In this document: positions 1-9,547 of the stretch, piece by piece
Numbering within the stretch: position 1 is the stretch's first letter
Layout of the letters: each line of letters begins with the position of its first letter
DNA from: Verrucomicrobiota bacterium
GTDB lineage: Bacteria > Verrucomicrobiota > Kiritimatiellia > SS1-B-03-39 > UBA6053
Assembly (NCBI GenBank): GCA_020831635.1
Contig: JAFIGC010000001.1
Coordinates: 1-64,000, forward strand
Direction: 5' to 3'
DNA length: 64,000 nt
The notes under the pieces: generated by a model
The model's database searches: none
What the model was told of the DNA's origin: nothing
What the model saw: the letters and a program-made list of their open reading frames with translations, nothing else
Made by a program: the position numbers and the translations under genes

Positions 1-884
1 GCGAATTCGGCGGCGAGATCCCGGAGAACGAGGCGGTTGCCGGCGGTGTGCTGGGCGGCGGGGCGGGGCTCGGCGCGGTAATCGGCCGCGCCGGTGAAGG
101 GGCTGATGAGCACGACGGGTCGGCCAGGACGGCGGGAGGTGAGCGCTTCAACGAGATACCGGGCCCGGGCGGCGAAAACCTCGGGCGTGAACTGACCGCG
201 CATGTTGACTCCGAGTTCGCAGGTGATGAAATCCCAGTCGTCGCGTCCGGTCAGGTAATCGGCGAAGCCGGGTTCGATGACGCAGGAGCCGGAGAGTCCG
301 AGATTGAGCACGTCCACGCCGAGCCGGTGCGCGGTTTGGGCGGCGTAACACTGGCGGCGGGTGACGGCGGTGAAGCCGTGTGTGATGGAAGAGCCATACG
401 CGAGCCAGCGCAGGCCGGGTTTTTCGCCTGGGCGAAGCGGGCGGATGGTGCTGTCCATGCGGTCGACCCCGTGGAGAATCGTCAAGCCGTCGAACATCAC
501 TCGCCAAACGCGCCGGTCAAAGGTCTGCCCGGCGAAGGCTTCCGGACGAAGCACTGCGAAGGGGTCGTTTTCGTAGTCGATGAGGTGACGGTAAAGTCGG
601 CCCGTGGGCAGGCGGATGTGGCTGTGAACAAACTCGCCGCGGTAGACAAAAAGATCGCCGCCATTGGGGGCGGTCAGGAGGATGGCGAGGCGTTTGCCGG
701 ACTCGACGACGAAACGCAGTTCGCAGAGCTGGGCTTCTTGCGAAACCATGGAGCCCCGCTCCAAGGCGGCGGCAATGGCGCGGGGGATGCGGCGAACGAG
801 TGCGCCGGGATAGCCGGAATCGTGGTCGAGTTCGGCGATGTTGTGCAGTTCGAGATCGGGATAGGCGGGGAACGGATGCGTCAT
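1..884 (-). CDS. SGNH/GDSL-type hydrolase, 3' end cut by window edge
   Basis: Reading the reverse strand from the ATG at 884 gives an open frame of 294 codons that runs off the left edge. Near residue 163 it carries YGSSITHG, the block I motif of SGNH hydrolases with Ser166 as the likely nucleophile. This is followed by NLGLSGSC (block II glycine) and by ELGVN (block III, GxN). The catalytic Asp/His block lies outside the window. The first 150 residues would form the beta-rich N-terminal domain often found on carbohydrate esterases of this clan. The gene is divergent from the GH31 gene at 1043, and a palindrome lies between them, so it probably belongs to the same sugar-utilisation regulon. 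The likely activity is deacetylation of a glycan, which is inferred from family and context. The substrate is unknown. Confidence 0.8.
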   Translation of the reverse strand, partial: MTHPFPAYPDLELHNIAELDHDSGYPGALVRRIPRAIAAALERGSMVSQEAQLCELRFVVESGKRLAILLTAPNGGDLFVYRGEFVHSHIRLPTGRLYRHLIDYENDPFAVLRPEAFAGQTFDRRVWRVMFDGLTILHGVDRMDSTIRPLRPGEKPGLRWLAYGSSITHGFTAVTRRQCYAAQTAHRLGVDVLNLGLSGSCVIEPGFADYLTGRDDWDFITCELGVNMRGQFTPEVFAARARYLVEALTSRRPGRPVVLISPFTGAADYRAEPRPAAQHTAGNRLVLRDLAAEF

Positions 885-974
885 GGGAGTTTTCCGGAGT
901 TTGGTTGCATGTGCAGATCTTGCCGCGTCCGTGAGCTGGAACAAGATCATTTCCGCCCCAAGTTGTTTTTTTAT

Positions 975-988
975 TTCGCAACCGCGAA
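975..988. promoter_or_regulatory. Palindromic operator candidate, site A
   Basis: The sequence is TTCGC-AACC-GCGAA, a perfect inverted repeat with 5-bp arms. It lies in the divergent spacer between the SGNH hydrolase (start 884) and the GH31 gene (start 1043). The same spacer and core recur at 12592 and 18366, each time in front of a carbohydrate gene. This points to a shared transcription factor site; the factor is not identified. Confidence 0.6.
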
Positions 989-1042
989 TTTTTTTGATTC
1001 TTTCGATCGGATTCCGTGCTTCCGTTCGATCCCGTATTTGCT

Positions 1043-3460
1043 ATGAAGAATCCCATGCCCAAGTCTGCCGGTCCGATTTTGAACAGTTCATGCACGCACT
1101 CGATGGAATGCGGTTGGTATCGTTTCAGTCTGCTGACGGAACGGCTGGTGCGCATCGAGTATTCTCCGGACCGCGCGTTTGAGGATCGGCCAGGTTTTGT
1201 CGCGCTGACGCGTCCGGCGGCATTACCGTTTCGCGGGCATTGCGAAGTCGCAGGAGGGGTGGTTTTGGAATCAGAGGCTTTGCGGATTCATTGCATGGAT
1301 GCGAATGCGGCCCCCACGTCCGAAAACCTTCGGATCGAGTTTCCCGGCGGGGTTTGGACGCCCGATGCCGTGGACGATGCCAACCTGGGCGGGTGTCATT
1401 GCTCGCTGGATTGCGTGAACGACCAGCTCATTCCAAAGGGCGTCCATCCCGCCACCGCGACCCTGCACGACAACGGCTGCCATTGGTCGCTGTGGAACTA
1501 CACCTGGCGCAGTCAGGGAAAAAATGCCGGCGAAATTTTGGCGGAGAACCGCTACGCCAACATGAGCTTGGACCGGATCATTTCCGAAACGGACGAAGCG
1601 GAGTGGCCCGAGCCTTTGCGCGAGATCATCCACGAACGCCGCAAATACCCGCCGGGCCTGCTCAGCCGGGCCGGGTACTTTTTGCTCGATGATTCGAATT
1701 CACCCCTGATCGACCCGGCGACGGCGTGGCTGGCCGAACGGACGGGCGGCGGGGAAGGGCGCGACTGGTATTTCTTTGCCTACGGCGAGGATTTCAAGCA
1801 GGCCTTGGCGGATTATCGCGCCCTCAGTGGCGCGACGCCGATGCTCCCGCGCTATGCGCTCGGACTTTGGTACTCGCGTTATCCAACGTTTCCCCAAGCG
1901 GGCTTGCTCGAGACGGTCGAGGCGTTTGCGCAACAGGGCTTGCCGCTTTCCGTGCTCGTGCTGGACCTGGAATGGCATCGCTTCGGATGGAACGGTTGGG
2001 ACTGGGATCCCGCTCACATTCCCGATCCGGAGGGGCTGCTGCGGTTCCTCGGCGAGCGCGGCGTCCATACGACGCTCAATCTGCATCCGGAGTCTTTGCC
2101 GGCGGGCGATTCGCGGGCCCCGGCATTTCTTGAAGCGGCGGGTATCGGCGCGGAGGCGTCGGCGCCGGTTCAGAGCGAACGCGGCGAGGCGATTCACAAG
2201 GGCTGCTATTTCTCGGACAATCAACGCCACATGCGGGCGTTCATGGAGGTGTTGCACGATCCGGTGAAGCGGCAGGGGGTCGATTTTTGGTGGATGGACG
2301 GGCTGGTCGAACTGCGTGAAACCCCGCACCTGGACCCACAGGCCTGGACCAACCACCTGTATCAACGGCACGCGCAGCGGACCTATCCGCGGGAGCGTCC
2401 GATGGTGATGGCCCGTAGCGCGGGATTCGGGACCCACCGGTATCCGTTTCATTTCACAGGGGACACCTTTTGCCAGTGGCCGGTGTTAAAATCCTCGGTC
2501 GAATACCTGTTGCGCGCCGGGCACATGGGGCAATCGTATGTGACGCACGACATCGGAGGTCACATCGGCTACAGCGGCAAAAATCTGCCCGGGATGCTGT
2601 ATTTGCGCTGGTTGCAGTTCGGGGCGCTGAGTCCGATTTGCCGCCTGCACAGCGCGGGCGAGAGCGAGCGGCGGCCCTGGAAATACAGCGACGCGGTGCA
2701 GGCGGGGGCGCGGGCGGCTCTGGCCCTGCGCACCAGCCTGGTGCCTTATCTGTACACCCTGGCGCGGGAGTCGGCCGAGAAAGGCTTGCCGATTTGCCGT
2801 TCGAACCCGCTTGAGGCTCCGTACTGGGCGGCGGGCTATGAAATCTGGGACCGTTACTTCATCGGCGACCGCCTGTATGTCGCACCGATTCTGGAGGACA
2901 CTGAAAGCGCGAGCGCAATCCTGCCGCCGGGCGGTTGGGTGTGCGGACTGACCGGTCGGCGGATTGAGAGCGACGGGACGACGGAGGTTTCGCTCGAGAC
3001 GGATCCGACCCTGGCCCCGCCGCATTTCTTCAAAGCCGGATGTGTGTTTGTGAAACAGCCGTCCAAGCAAGCTGTGGGCGAACTGCCGACCGACTTGGAG
3101 GTGCATTGTTTTTTTCCGATTGGCCAAAGCAACGCCGGGGATGTTTTCGAGCTTTATGAGGACGATGGTCTTAGCACCGCGCATGAGGCGGGGGCATTTG
3201 CAACCACGGCGTTTACGTGGACGGCGGATGAGACGACGGTGGAGATCAAGATCTCACCCCGCTACCATGCTTTGCCCGAACAGCCCCGCCACCGCAATTA
3301 CCGTATATATCTGCACGGAGCCCCCGCGGCCGCGTATCGATACGCGGGAAGGGCGATGGACCGACAGCGGAGCGAAGGGGGCGCTTGGGTGCACACGGTG
3401 GATGTCCCCGCATTGGATACGGACACCGAGCAGGTATTGTCCATCATGGGGGTAGGGTAG
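1043..3460 (+). CDS. Glycoside hydrolase family 31 enzyme
   Basis: This is an 805-residue protein with the GH31 layout: an N-terminal beta-sandwich (about 1-270), a TIM barrel (about 270-600) and C-terminal beta domains. In the barrel, LDLEWHRFGWNGWDWDP is the usual region of the beta-4 strand. FWWMDG places the nucleophile at Asp419, and HFTGDT places the acid/base at Asp474. THDIGGHIG matches the conserved GGH segment. GH31 enzymes are retaining alpha-glycosidases, mostly alpha-glucosidases or alpha-xylosidases; the substrate here is not readable. No signal peptide is visible, so it is probably cytoplasmic. The ATG at 1043 was preferred over an upstream in-frame GTG at 1016; an ATG at 1055 is also possible. 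It follows palindrome site A. Confidence 0.9.
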   Translation: MKNPMPKSAGPILNSSCTHSMECGWYRFSLLTERLVRIEYSPDRAFEDRPGFVALTRPAALPFRGHCEVAGGVVLESEALRIHCMDANAAPTSENLRIEFPGGVWTPDAVDDANLGGCHCSLDCVNDQLIPKGVHPATATLHDNGCHWSLWNYTWRSQGKNAGEILAENRYANMSLDRIISETDEAEWPEPLREIIHERRKYPPGLLSRAGYFLLDDSNSPLIDPATAWLAERTGGGEGRDWYFFAYGEDFKQALADYRALSGATPMLPRYALGLWYSRYPTFPQAGLLETVEAFAQQGLPLSVLVLDLEWHRFGWNGWDWDPAHIPDPEGLLRFLGERGVHTTLNLHPESLPAGDSRAPAFLEAAGIGAEASAPVQSERGEAIHKGCYFSDNQRHMRAFMEVLHDPVKRQGVDFWWMDGLVELRETPHLDPQAWTNHLYQRHAQRTYPRERPMVMARSAGFGTHRYPFHFTGDTFCQWPVLKSSVEYLLRAGHMGQSYVTHDIGGHIGYSGKNLPGMLYLRWLQFGALSPICRLHSAGESERRPWKYSDAVQAGARAALALRTSLVPYLYTLARESAEKGLPICRSNPLEAPYWAAGYEIWDRYFIGDRLYVAPILEDTESASAILPPGGWVCGLTGRRIESDGTTEVSLETDPTLAPPHFFKAGCVFVKQPSKQAVGELPTDLEVHCFFPIGQSNAGDVFELYEDDGLSTAHEAGAFATTAFTWTADETTVEIKISPRYHALPEQPRHRNYRIYLHGAPAAAYRYAGRAMDRQRSEGGAWVHTVDVPALDTDTEQVLSIMGVG

Positions 3461-3493
3461 CCACTTGTAGAGGATCTCGACTTGAGAGCCGCT

Positions 3494-4282
3494 TCAGGCG
3501 GAATGCCGACGCTTCAGTGCGAAAGCAGAGATCAACGCAATGCCGAGAAGCACCACCGTGCTGGGTTCCGGGATTGCGGTAACGGTGAAGGTGTCGAAAC
3601 GCAGAGAGGTATTTTGGGTGTGAGTTTCAGCAAAGAGACCGAAGGCGCTGATCGTGCCGGTTTCAGGAAGAAGAGCGGCGGTTCCCATCGACAATGTGCT
3701 GCCAGAAGTGAAATTCAACGTATTCCAACTGGAGCCTGCCATCAACTGAGTCATTTGCTCGGCTTGAGTGGAGAATGTAGAAACTCCCGCGCTTTGAGTG
3801 TTGTTCTGAGCAGAAACATACCAATCCGTCCCGACTTGGATTGCCAGACGGAACCCGTCTGTTCCTGTCTGATTTCCCTGCCACCAATCGAATTGCTGGA
3901 CCATAACGAGATCCGTTGAATGTTCGTTGGTCCAGAGGAGGACGGGAGAACCTTCGGTGGCATTAGCGTAGAAAAAAGCAAACCCAAGGGCTTCACCGTC
4001 ATTCGGAGGATTTGAATTCACCGCGGCAAGGTTGTCCGGACGACCGGTGCCGGCACTGACAGCCCATTGAGGACTTCCTGAGGTAGTTGTGTGGGCGGTA
4101 ATCTGGGTTGCATCTGGACCCCGGTGCGCAAACCAACCATAATCCGCCATGCTGGCCGGTCCGCTGGCTCCGGTTGGACGCGGGAAAATCTCGCGATAAT
4201 CAACAAAAGTCTGGGCGTGAACGGGCAGAATGGCCGTTAAGAGAAATGCGACGGTTACAGAGTGAAAAAGCTGTTTTTTCAT
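3494..4282 (-). CDS. PEP-CTERM sorting-domain secreted protein
   Basis: The 262-residue protein has an N-terminal signal peptide (MKKQLFHSV...HAQ) and a C-terminal sorting signal: IPEPSTVVLLG, a hydrophobic helix, then KRRHSA. This is the PEP-CTERM signal recognised by exosortase in exopolysaccharide-producing Gram-negatives. The middle (about 25-235) looks like a beta-sandwich of unknown function, rich in G, T and S. It is probably exported and anchored or released at the cell surface. AGGTG at -11 fits as ribosome site. It is divergent from the LacI gene at 4457, and the same pairing occurs again at 18495/19397. No exosortase gene is in this window. Confidence 0.85.
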   Translation of the reverse strand: MKKQLFHSVTVAFLLTAILPVHAQTFVDYREIFPRPTGASGPASMADYGWFAHRGPDATQITAHTTTSGSPQWAVSAGTGRPDNLAAVNSNPPNDGEALGFAFFYANATEGSPVLLWTNEHSTDLVMVQQFDWWQGNQTGTDGFRLAIQVGTDWYVSAQNNTQSAGVSTFSTQAEQMTQLMAGSSWNTLNFTSGSTLSMGTAALLPETGTISAFGLFAETHTQNTSLRFDTFTVTAIPEPSTVVLLGIALISAFALKRRHSA

Positions 4283-4456
4283 AGATGCACCTGGATGAAA
4301 CGAGGAGTTGTGGAGAGAGAACGGGTGTTGGTTTGTGGGATTGAAGGCTTGCTGTGGAAAGATATCATCGTGGATGATGAAGGCACAAGCAAAAGAAAGC
4401 TGTAACTATAAAGTTCCTGCTCGTCTTTTCACGCCTTTGGGGCTAGGAGTTCCGCT

Positions 4457-5482
4457 ATGCCTTCACGCAAACGCATTACCATGAAACAGGTCGCCGCCGA
4501 GGCGGGGGTGAGCGTCATGACCGTTTCGTATGCGCTGCGCGACCATCCGGAGGTCTCCCGGGCCACCCGCGAACGTGTCAAGGCCGTGGCCGAACGCATG
4601 GGTTTTCGTCCAGATCCGATGCTCTCCGCGTTGGTGGCTTACCGCAGTGAGTTGACGAATCCTGCTTCGCATGGCGCCCTCGGCATGGTCACCCCAAGTA
4701 CGATTTCGCATCTTCAACATACCGCTTTTGGAAGGCTGGTGATCGCTGCCGCCCGAAAGCGGGCACAGCAGCTCGGCTATACACTGGAGATGTTTCCGCT
4801 TGATCCGGCCCTGAGCAGCGCCCGATCAACCGAAATCTTGCGCAGTCGCGGCATCGATGGACTCCTGGTTGCTCCGCCTGCCAGTCCCGATACCCGGCTG
4901 GCGCTGGGCTGGGAGCATTTCTCCGCCGTCTCGATCGGCCGTTCCCTCGCCTCCCCGAAACTGGATTTCGTTAGCGCGAATCAATACGCCGCCGCCCTGC
5001 AGGTACACGACGAATTGAGGGAACGCGGATATGCGCGCATCGGATTCGTCGCCTGCGGCGGCATTGATTCGCGTGTGCAACATCGGTTTATGGCCGGATA
5101 CGCGGCGCGGGAGTTTGAGCTGCATGGGCGACTGCCGCTGCCGCCGCTGCTCGAAAACACCGAACAAAAAACACCCCTCGCCACATGGCTCAAGCGCTAC
5201 AAGCCGGACGCCATCATCTCGGATGGGATTCCGATCCTTTCATGTCTGGAACAACTCGGATTCCGAGTGCCCGAAGAGATTGGAGTCGCCCTGTGCGTCA
5301 TCGATGACACACCCCATCGCTGCAGCGGTATTCGCGTCGGTTTCGACCAAATCGGTGCCCGCGCGGTCGATTTCCTCCACATGAAAATGCTACACGACGA
5401 AAAAGGCGTTCCGCGGAACCCGACGGGTTGGGTCATCAGCGGCACATGGCAGGAGGGGGAGACCTTGCGAAGCGGCAGGTGA
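4457..5482 (+). CDS. LacI-family transcriptional regulator
   Basis: The protein has 341 residues, the usual LacI length. The N-terminal helix-turn-helix (ITMKQVAAEAGVSVMTVSYALRDHP, about 7-30) and hinge helix are intact. They are followed by a periplasmic-binding-protein-like effector domain (about 65-335). AGGAG lies 9 bp before the ATG. It is the only complete LacI repressor in the glycosidase island, so it is a candidate regulator of the GH31, GH43 and PEP-CTERM genes around it; the effector sugar is unknown. Its last 47 bp overlap the 3' end of the convergent GH43 gene, so transcription of the two could interfere. Confidence 0.92.
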   Translation: MPSRKRITMKQVAAEAGVSVMTVSYALRDHPEVSRATRERVKAVAERMGFRPDPMLSALVAYRSELTNPASHGALGMVTPSTISHLQHTAFGRLVIAAARKRAQQLGYTLEMFPLDPALSSARSTEILRSRGIDGLLVAPPASPDTRLALGWEHFSAVSIGRSLASPKLDFVSANQYAAALQVHDELRERGYARIGFVACGGIDSRVQHRFMAGYAAREFELHGRLPLPPLLENTEQKTPLATWLKRYKPDAIISDGIPILSCLEQLGFRVPEEIGVALCVIDDTPHRCSGIRVGFDQIGARAVDFLHMKMLHDEKGVPRNPTGWVISGTWQEGETLRSGR

Positions 5483-7046
5483 AACAGCGGAAGTCGGCGG
5501 GCTTGCGCTTTCCGCTGAGATCCACGGCGGCCAGTCCGGCAAAGGCACCGGTGAAAGCGCCGAGATGCTCGTCGGAAAGGAGGGTGGCGTCCTGTTCGTC
5601 ACCGGCGGCGAGCAATGGCCCCTCCGGTTCGGTGGAATAGAGAAACTGAAGGCTCGCCCCTTGCAGGCGGAAGGCGAGTCGGATGTCTCCGCTTTCCGGA
5701 AGTCGGATGCTGTCGTCGGGCAAAAGTTGGTCTTCTCCGCCGCTGTGCCGCTTGAGCAGGATGAGACTTCGGGTGTCATCGTCTGCCTTGGAGATGGCCA
5801 GTAGGTAATGATTGCGGCTGCCGTAGAAGGCGGTTAGCCCGGCCATCTGCCAGGGGGAATCCGGCGTGAAATCGATCCGGGTTTCCACATAGGTCTCCAT
5901 GGATTCGATGCGGCGGGCGATCAGGCTGGGATCGAAGCGGCTCATGAGCGATTCCCGCCCGTAGAGCCGCAGCCAGCCGGGCCGCTCCCGAAGGGTCAGC
6001 CAGGAAGGGTCGTGCGGTTGGCGCAGCGTTTGCCAGGCGATGGAAAGCGACGCTTTGTCGAAGATCTCCGTGGGTTCCTCCGTCGGAAACGGATGCGGTG
6101 GCAAGGCGGGCGCGGGCACCGTCTCCAGGGGCAGCGTTCCGCCCCCTTTGACGCGCAGCCAGTCCTCATCGGTCCACTCCACGGGAATGATGGCGGTTTC
6201 GCGACCGAGGATGGAATAGCGCTTGGTCCTGCCGTCGGCCTCGACTCGCACCGGACGGCTGCAGAGGTAGGCCACATAGGCTTCGCCCGCTGGGGTCTCC
6301 ACCAGACAGCCGTGCCCGGCCCGCTGCAGCGGCCAGTCCGGGGTGTCCCGGGCGGTCAGCATGGGCGAGGCCGGATCCGGCTCGTATCCGCCCCACAGGT
6401 CGCGCGAACGCGCCACCGTGATCACATGATCGTAGGCGGTGCCGCCCTCCGCAACCATCAAGTAGTAGAACCCGTTACGCTTGTAGAGGTGCGGACCTTC
6501 GGTCGCGCCGATGTGCCGGGTGAAGATCCGCTTGGTTTCCCCGGTCAATTCCTGCGTTTCGGTGTCATATTCCGTGAGGTAGATGCCCTTGAAGAAGTGA
6601 TGGGGACGATGGGGATCGAGGGCCATTTGCACCAGATAACTGCGGCCGTCGTCATCGTGAAAGAGGGAGGGATCAAACCCAAGCGAGTTCAGATACACCG
6701 GCTCGCTCCAGGGACCCTCGATGTTCTTGGCGGTCACAACGTAGTTGTGCTGGTCCTTGATGATGGCGCGGACGATGGTGTAGACCAGATAAAAGGTGCC
6801 GTCCTTGTAACTCAGGCAGGGCGCCCAGACGCCGTCGGACGCGGCGACGCCGCGCATGTCCAGCTGGCTGACGCGGTCCAGCGGACGGGTCAGCAAGCGC
6901 CAATGCGCCAGGTCTTTGGAGTGGTGAATCTGAACTCCCGGAAACCATTCGAAGGTCGAGGTCGCGATGTAGTAGTCGTCCCCCACGCGAAGAATCGAAG
7001 GATCCGGGTTAAACCCGGGCAAGATGGGGTTTTGAATGGAGCTCAT
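5436..7046 (-). CDS. Glycoside hydrolase family 43 beta-xylosidase-like
   Basis: The 536-residue protein matches the GH43 beta-xylosidase/arabinofuranosidase type. The five-bladed propeller starts with NPILPGFNPDPS, with the base at Asp15. GFDPSLF supplies the pKa-tuning Asp125 and ATEGPHLYK the acid Glu183, the three catalytic residues and spacing of this group. A C-terminal beta-sandwich (about 330-520) is the usual second domain of this subfamily. The ATG at 7046 starts right at the conserved MSSIQNPILPGF; an in-frame extension to 7115 is not conserved-looking. It lies 69 bp downstream of the YicI-type gene on the same strand, probably one operon that removes alpha- and beta-linked xylose. 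No signal peptide is seen, so it is cytoplasmic. Confidence 0.92.
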   Translation of the reverse strand: MSSIQNPILPGFNPDPSILRVGDDYYIATSTFEWFPGVQIHHSKDLAHWRLLTRPLDRVSQLDMRGVAASDGVWAPCLSYKDGTFYLVYTIVRAIIKDQHNYVVTAKNIEGPWSEPVYLNSLGFDPSLFHDDDGRSYLVQMALDPHRPHHFFKGIYLTEYDTETQELTGETKRIFTRHIGATEGPHLYKRNGFYYLMVAEGGTAYDHVITVARSRDLWGGYEPDPASPMLTARDTPDWPLQRAGHGCLVETPAGEAYVAYLCSRPVRVEADGRTKRYSILGRETAIIPVEWTDEDWLRVKGGGTLPLETVPAPALPPHPFPTEEPTEIFDKASLSIAWQTLRQPHDPSWLTLRERPGWLRLYGRESLMSRFDPSLIARRIESMETYVETRIDFTPDSPWQMAGLTAFYGSRNHYLLAISKADDDTRSLILLKRHSGGEDQLLPDDSIRLPESGDIRLAFRLQGASLQFLYSTEPEGPLLAAGDEQDATLLSDEHLGAFTGAFAGLAAVDLSGKRKPADFRCFTCRFARSPPPAMCR

Positions 7047-7115
7047 TGGATTTTCGTTATATTTTTTTTCAAGCGGCGAATGTTCCCGACGGCGTGGAGC
7101 GTGAGGGACATGCAT

Positions 7116-9392
7116 CTATATGCCAAGTTCGAGATGGATCTCCGAATTTGCGACCGGGTGCGGGTTTTGCCCGGGCAAGCCTCTCAGGAGGACATTCCAA
7201 GGAGCGGAACCCTTTTCCCGAACGACGCGCAGGGTATTGCCGGTGCGGGTGCAGCGGAAGATTGCGGAAACAGCCCCCTGGAGATCGGGGATGGTCACGC
7301 GGATCTCCGCGCCGTCGCTCATCGGGAAGATGTGGAGGGTCAAGTCCTTGGCATACGCGTAATCCGGTTTCTCCTCATCCGCCCCGACGGGAATGACCGT
7401 GTTTTCGGGAACCCACACGGGGATCTCCATGTACCCAAGCTTCTCCCTGCGCCAGGTGTTGCCGTCGGTGGTCTCCTCCGTGAGGAAATGTGTCCAGCGT
7501 CCCGCGGGCAGGTAGTATTCCACCTCGCCATGTTCAGAAAACACCGGCGCCACGAGCAGACCCGCTCCGAGCATGTATTGTCGGTCGAGGTACTTGCAGG
7601 CGGGATCGTTCGGATATTGGTAGAACATCGCCCGGAGCACAGGCTGTCCTTTCTCATGCGCCTCGACCGCCGCGCCATAGAGGTAGGGCATGAGGCGGCA
7701 TTTCTGTTTGGTGAAGAATCGAAGCACATCCACGGACTCCTCGTCGAAGAGCCAGGGAACCCGGGAGGTCGCGTTGCCGTGCAGGCGGCTGTGCGAGGAG
7801 AGCAGGCCGAAGGCACACCACCGTTTGTAGATGTCCGGGGTCGCGGTCTGATCGAATCCTCCCATATCGTGGCTCCAGAATCCAAATCCGCACATGCCCA
7901 GCGTGAGCCCGCCGCGCAGGGTCTCCGCCATGGATTCGAAGGTGGCGTAGCAGTCCCCGCCCCAGTGCACCGGGAACTTCTGGCCGCCCACCGTTGCCGA
8001 GCGGGCATACAGAACCGCCGCGTTTTTTCCGAACCGTTCCGCCAGAACCTCATACACGGTCTTGTTGTAGAGGTAGGTGTAGTAGTTGTGCATCCGTTTC
8101 GGGTCCGAACCGTCGTGATAGGCCACATCCAGGGGAATATTCTCGCCGAAATCCGTTTTGAAAGCATCCACGCCATCGTCCAACAGCAGGCGGAGTTTGT
8201 CGGCATACCAGGCGACCGCGCCGGGATTCGTGAAATCGACCAGGGCCATTCCCGGCTGCCACGCGTCGGTCTGGTAGACATCGCCGTTGGGCCGCTTGAG
8301 GAGGAATCCCTGCCTCATCCCCTCCTCGAACATGGAGGACCGCTCCCCGATATACGGGTTGATCCAGAGGCATATCCTCAATCCCTTTGACTTGAGGCGG
8401 CGAAGCATGCCCGCCGGATCCGGAAAGCACTGCGGATCCCATTCAAAGTCGCACCACCGGTATCCGCGCATCCAGAAACAGTCGAAGTGGAAGACATGGA
8501 GAGGGATATTCCTGTCGGCCATCCCCTGAATATGCCCGCCGGTCGTTTTCTCATCGTAATCGGTAACGAAAGATGTCGTCAGCCAGAGACCGAAGGACCA
8601 CGCCGGCGGCAGCGCCGGGCGCCCGGTCAAGGCCGTGTAGCGCTCCAGGATTTCGCCGGGTGTGGGGCCATAGATCACAAAATAGTCCAGCGAATGACCT
8701 TCCACGCTGAACTGGACGCTGTTGATGTCCTGCGAAGCGACCTCGAACGAGACGCGATCGGGATGGTTGACCAGGATTCCGTAGCCGTTGCTGCTGAGAT
8801 AAAAGGGGATGCTTTTGTAGGCCAGTTCGGTGGAGGTGCCGACATCCTCGTTCCAGATGTCGATGGACTGCCCGTTTTTCACCAGAGGCCCGAATCGCTC
8901 GCCCAGTCCGTAGATCAGCTCACCGACACCCAACGAAAGTTTTTCCCGAAGGTAAACGGTATCGTGTTTTTTCATGAGACTCAGGGAGGCCGGCTTGCTG
9001 GAGGTGAGGACCCTGCCATCGCCGAGGAAGTCGCAGAACCAGGGCTTCGCGGAGCCCGCCCTGACCGACAGAGGCCCTGAGGTGAAGCTCACGGACTCCT
9101 CCTTTTGAACGACAGTCCCCTTGGTGTTTGGATGAGGGATGAGCTCAAACTCCGGCTGGCGCGCCTTCCGGCCTTTGAAATGTTCCACCTGGACGCGGAT
9201 GATCCCGGGCATCGGGGACGTATACCGCACCGTGAACAGGCTGCCGCCGATCATAGAGCCGCGCTCGCCATCCCGCGAAGTGGACAGAAAGACGGTTACG
9301 CCCTCTTCATCCGATTCGATTTCGTGGGTTCTCGCGGGGGTTGTCGGAACCACACCTTCATGGAAAAGCCAGGGACATTTGTTGAATTTCAT
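7116..9392 (-). CDS. yicI: Alpha-xylosidase, YicI type (GH31)
   Basis: The 758-residue protein can be aligned by eye with E. coli YicI along its whole length. Shared segments include YGLGERF, GRPALPPAWSFGLWLTTSF, FHFDCFW and WCDFEWDP. FKTDFGE gives the nucleophile Asp414 and HWGGDCYA the acid/base Asp480; the YicI equivalents are Asp416 and Asp482. YicI releases alpha-linked xylose from isoprimeverose and other xyloglucan fragments. The domains are an N-terminal sandwich (1-250), the barrel (about 250-590) and two C-terminal beta domains. The GH43 beta-xylosidase gene follows 69 bp downstream. A 13-bp palindrome lies 38 bp upstream of the start and could be its operator. Confidence 0.93.
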   Translation of the reverse strand: MKFNKCPWLFHEGVVPTTPARTHEIESDEEGVTVFLSTSRDGERGSMIGGSLFTVRYTSPMPGIIRVQVEHFKGRKARQPEFELIPHPNTKGTVVQKEESVSFTSGPLSVRAGSAKPWFCDFLGDGRVLTSSKPASLSLMKKHDTVYLREKLSLGVGELIYGLGERFGPLVKNGQSIDIWNEDVGTSTELAYKSIPFYLSSNGYGILVNHPDRVSFEVASQDINSVQFSVEGHSLDYFVIYGPTPGEILERYTALTGRPALPPAWSFGLWLTTSFVTDYDEKTTGGHIQGMADRNIPLHVFHFDCFWMRGYRWCDFEWDPQCFPDPAGMLRRLKSKGLRICLWINPYIGERSSMFEEGMRQGFLLKRPNGDVYQTDAWQPGMALVDFTNPGAVAWYADKLRLLLDDGVDAFKTDFGENIPLDVAYHDGSDPKRMHNYYTYLYNKTVYEVLAERFGKNAAVLYARSATVGGQKFPVHWGGDCYATFESMAETLRGGLTLGMCGFGFWSHDMGGFDQTATPDIYKRWCAFGLLSSHSRLHGNATSRVPWLFDEESVDVLRFFTKQKCRLMPYLYGAAVEAHEKGQPVLRAMFYQYPNDPACKYLDRQYMLGAGLLVAPVFSEHGEVEYYLPAGRWTHFLTEETTDGNTWRREKLGYMEIPVWVPENTVIPVGADEEKPDYAYAKDLTLHIFPMSDGAEIRVTIPDLQGAVSAIFRCTRTGNTLRVVREKGSAPWNVLLRGLPGQNPHPVANSEIHLELGI

Positions 9393-9429
9393 GGGATGTC
9401 TTTAGAGAAAATTGCGGACGGTCGGTTCC

Positions 9430-9442
9430 GGGTTCGAAACCC
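9430..9442. promoter_or_regulatory. Palindrome upstream of yicI-GH43 unit
   Basis: GGGTT-CGA-AACCC has perfect 5-bp arms and ends 38 bp before the alpha-xylosidase start codon. A central CG is common in LacI-family operators. It differs from the TTTCGC...GCGAAA sites, so this operon may answer to another regulator. Evidence is the sequence symmetry and position only. Confidence 0.35.
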
Positions 9443-9547
9443 CGGGTGGGTTTGCAAAAAGTTGGCAATCCTTTTAGTGACTGAAAACAACCGAAGACAG
9501 AGAAATAGGAGTTTACGATTAACCCGGGCCTGAGGGGGCTAACGAAT

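Noticed and set aside
48..1046. A 332-codon plus-strand frame over the SGNH gene
   Set aside because: The opposite strand shows YGSSITHG and other SGNH blocks and continues over the left edge; the plus-strand frame has no recognisable protein.
9421..9450. GGTTCCGGGTTCGAAACCCCGG looked like a tRNA T-arm
   Set aside because: The loop would have eight bases, and no acceptor stem, anticodon arm or D-arm pairs around it. It is better read as a palindrome upstream of the xylosidase gene.
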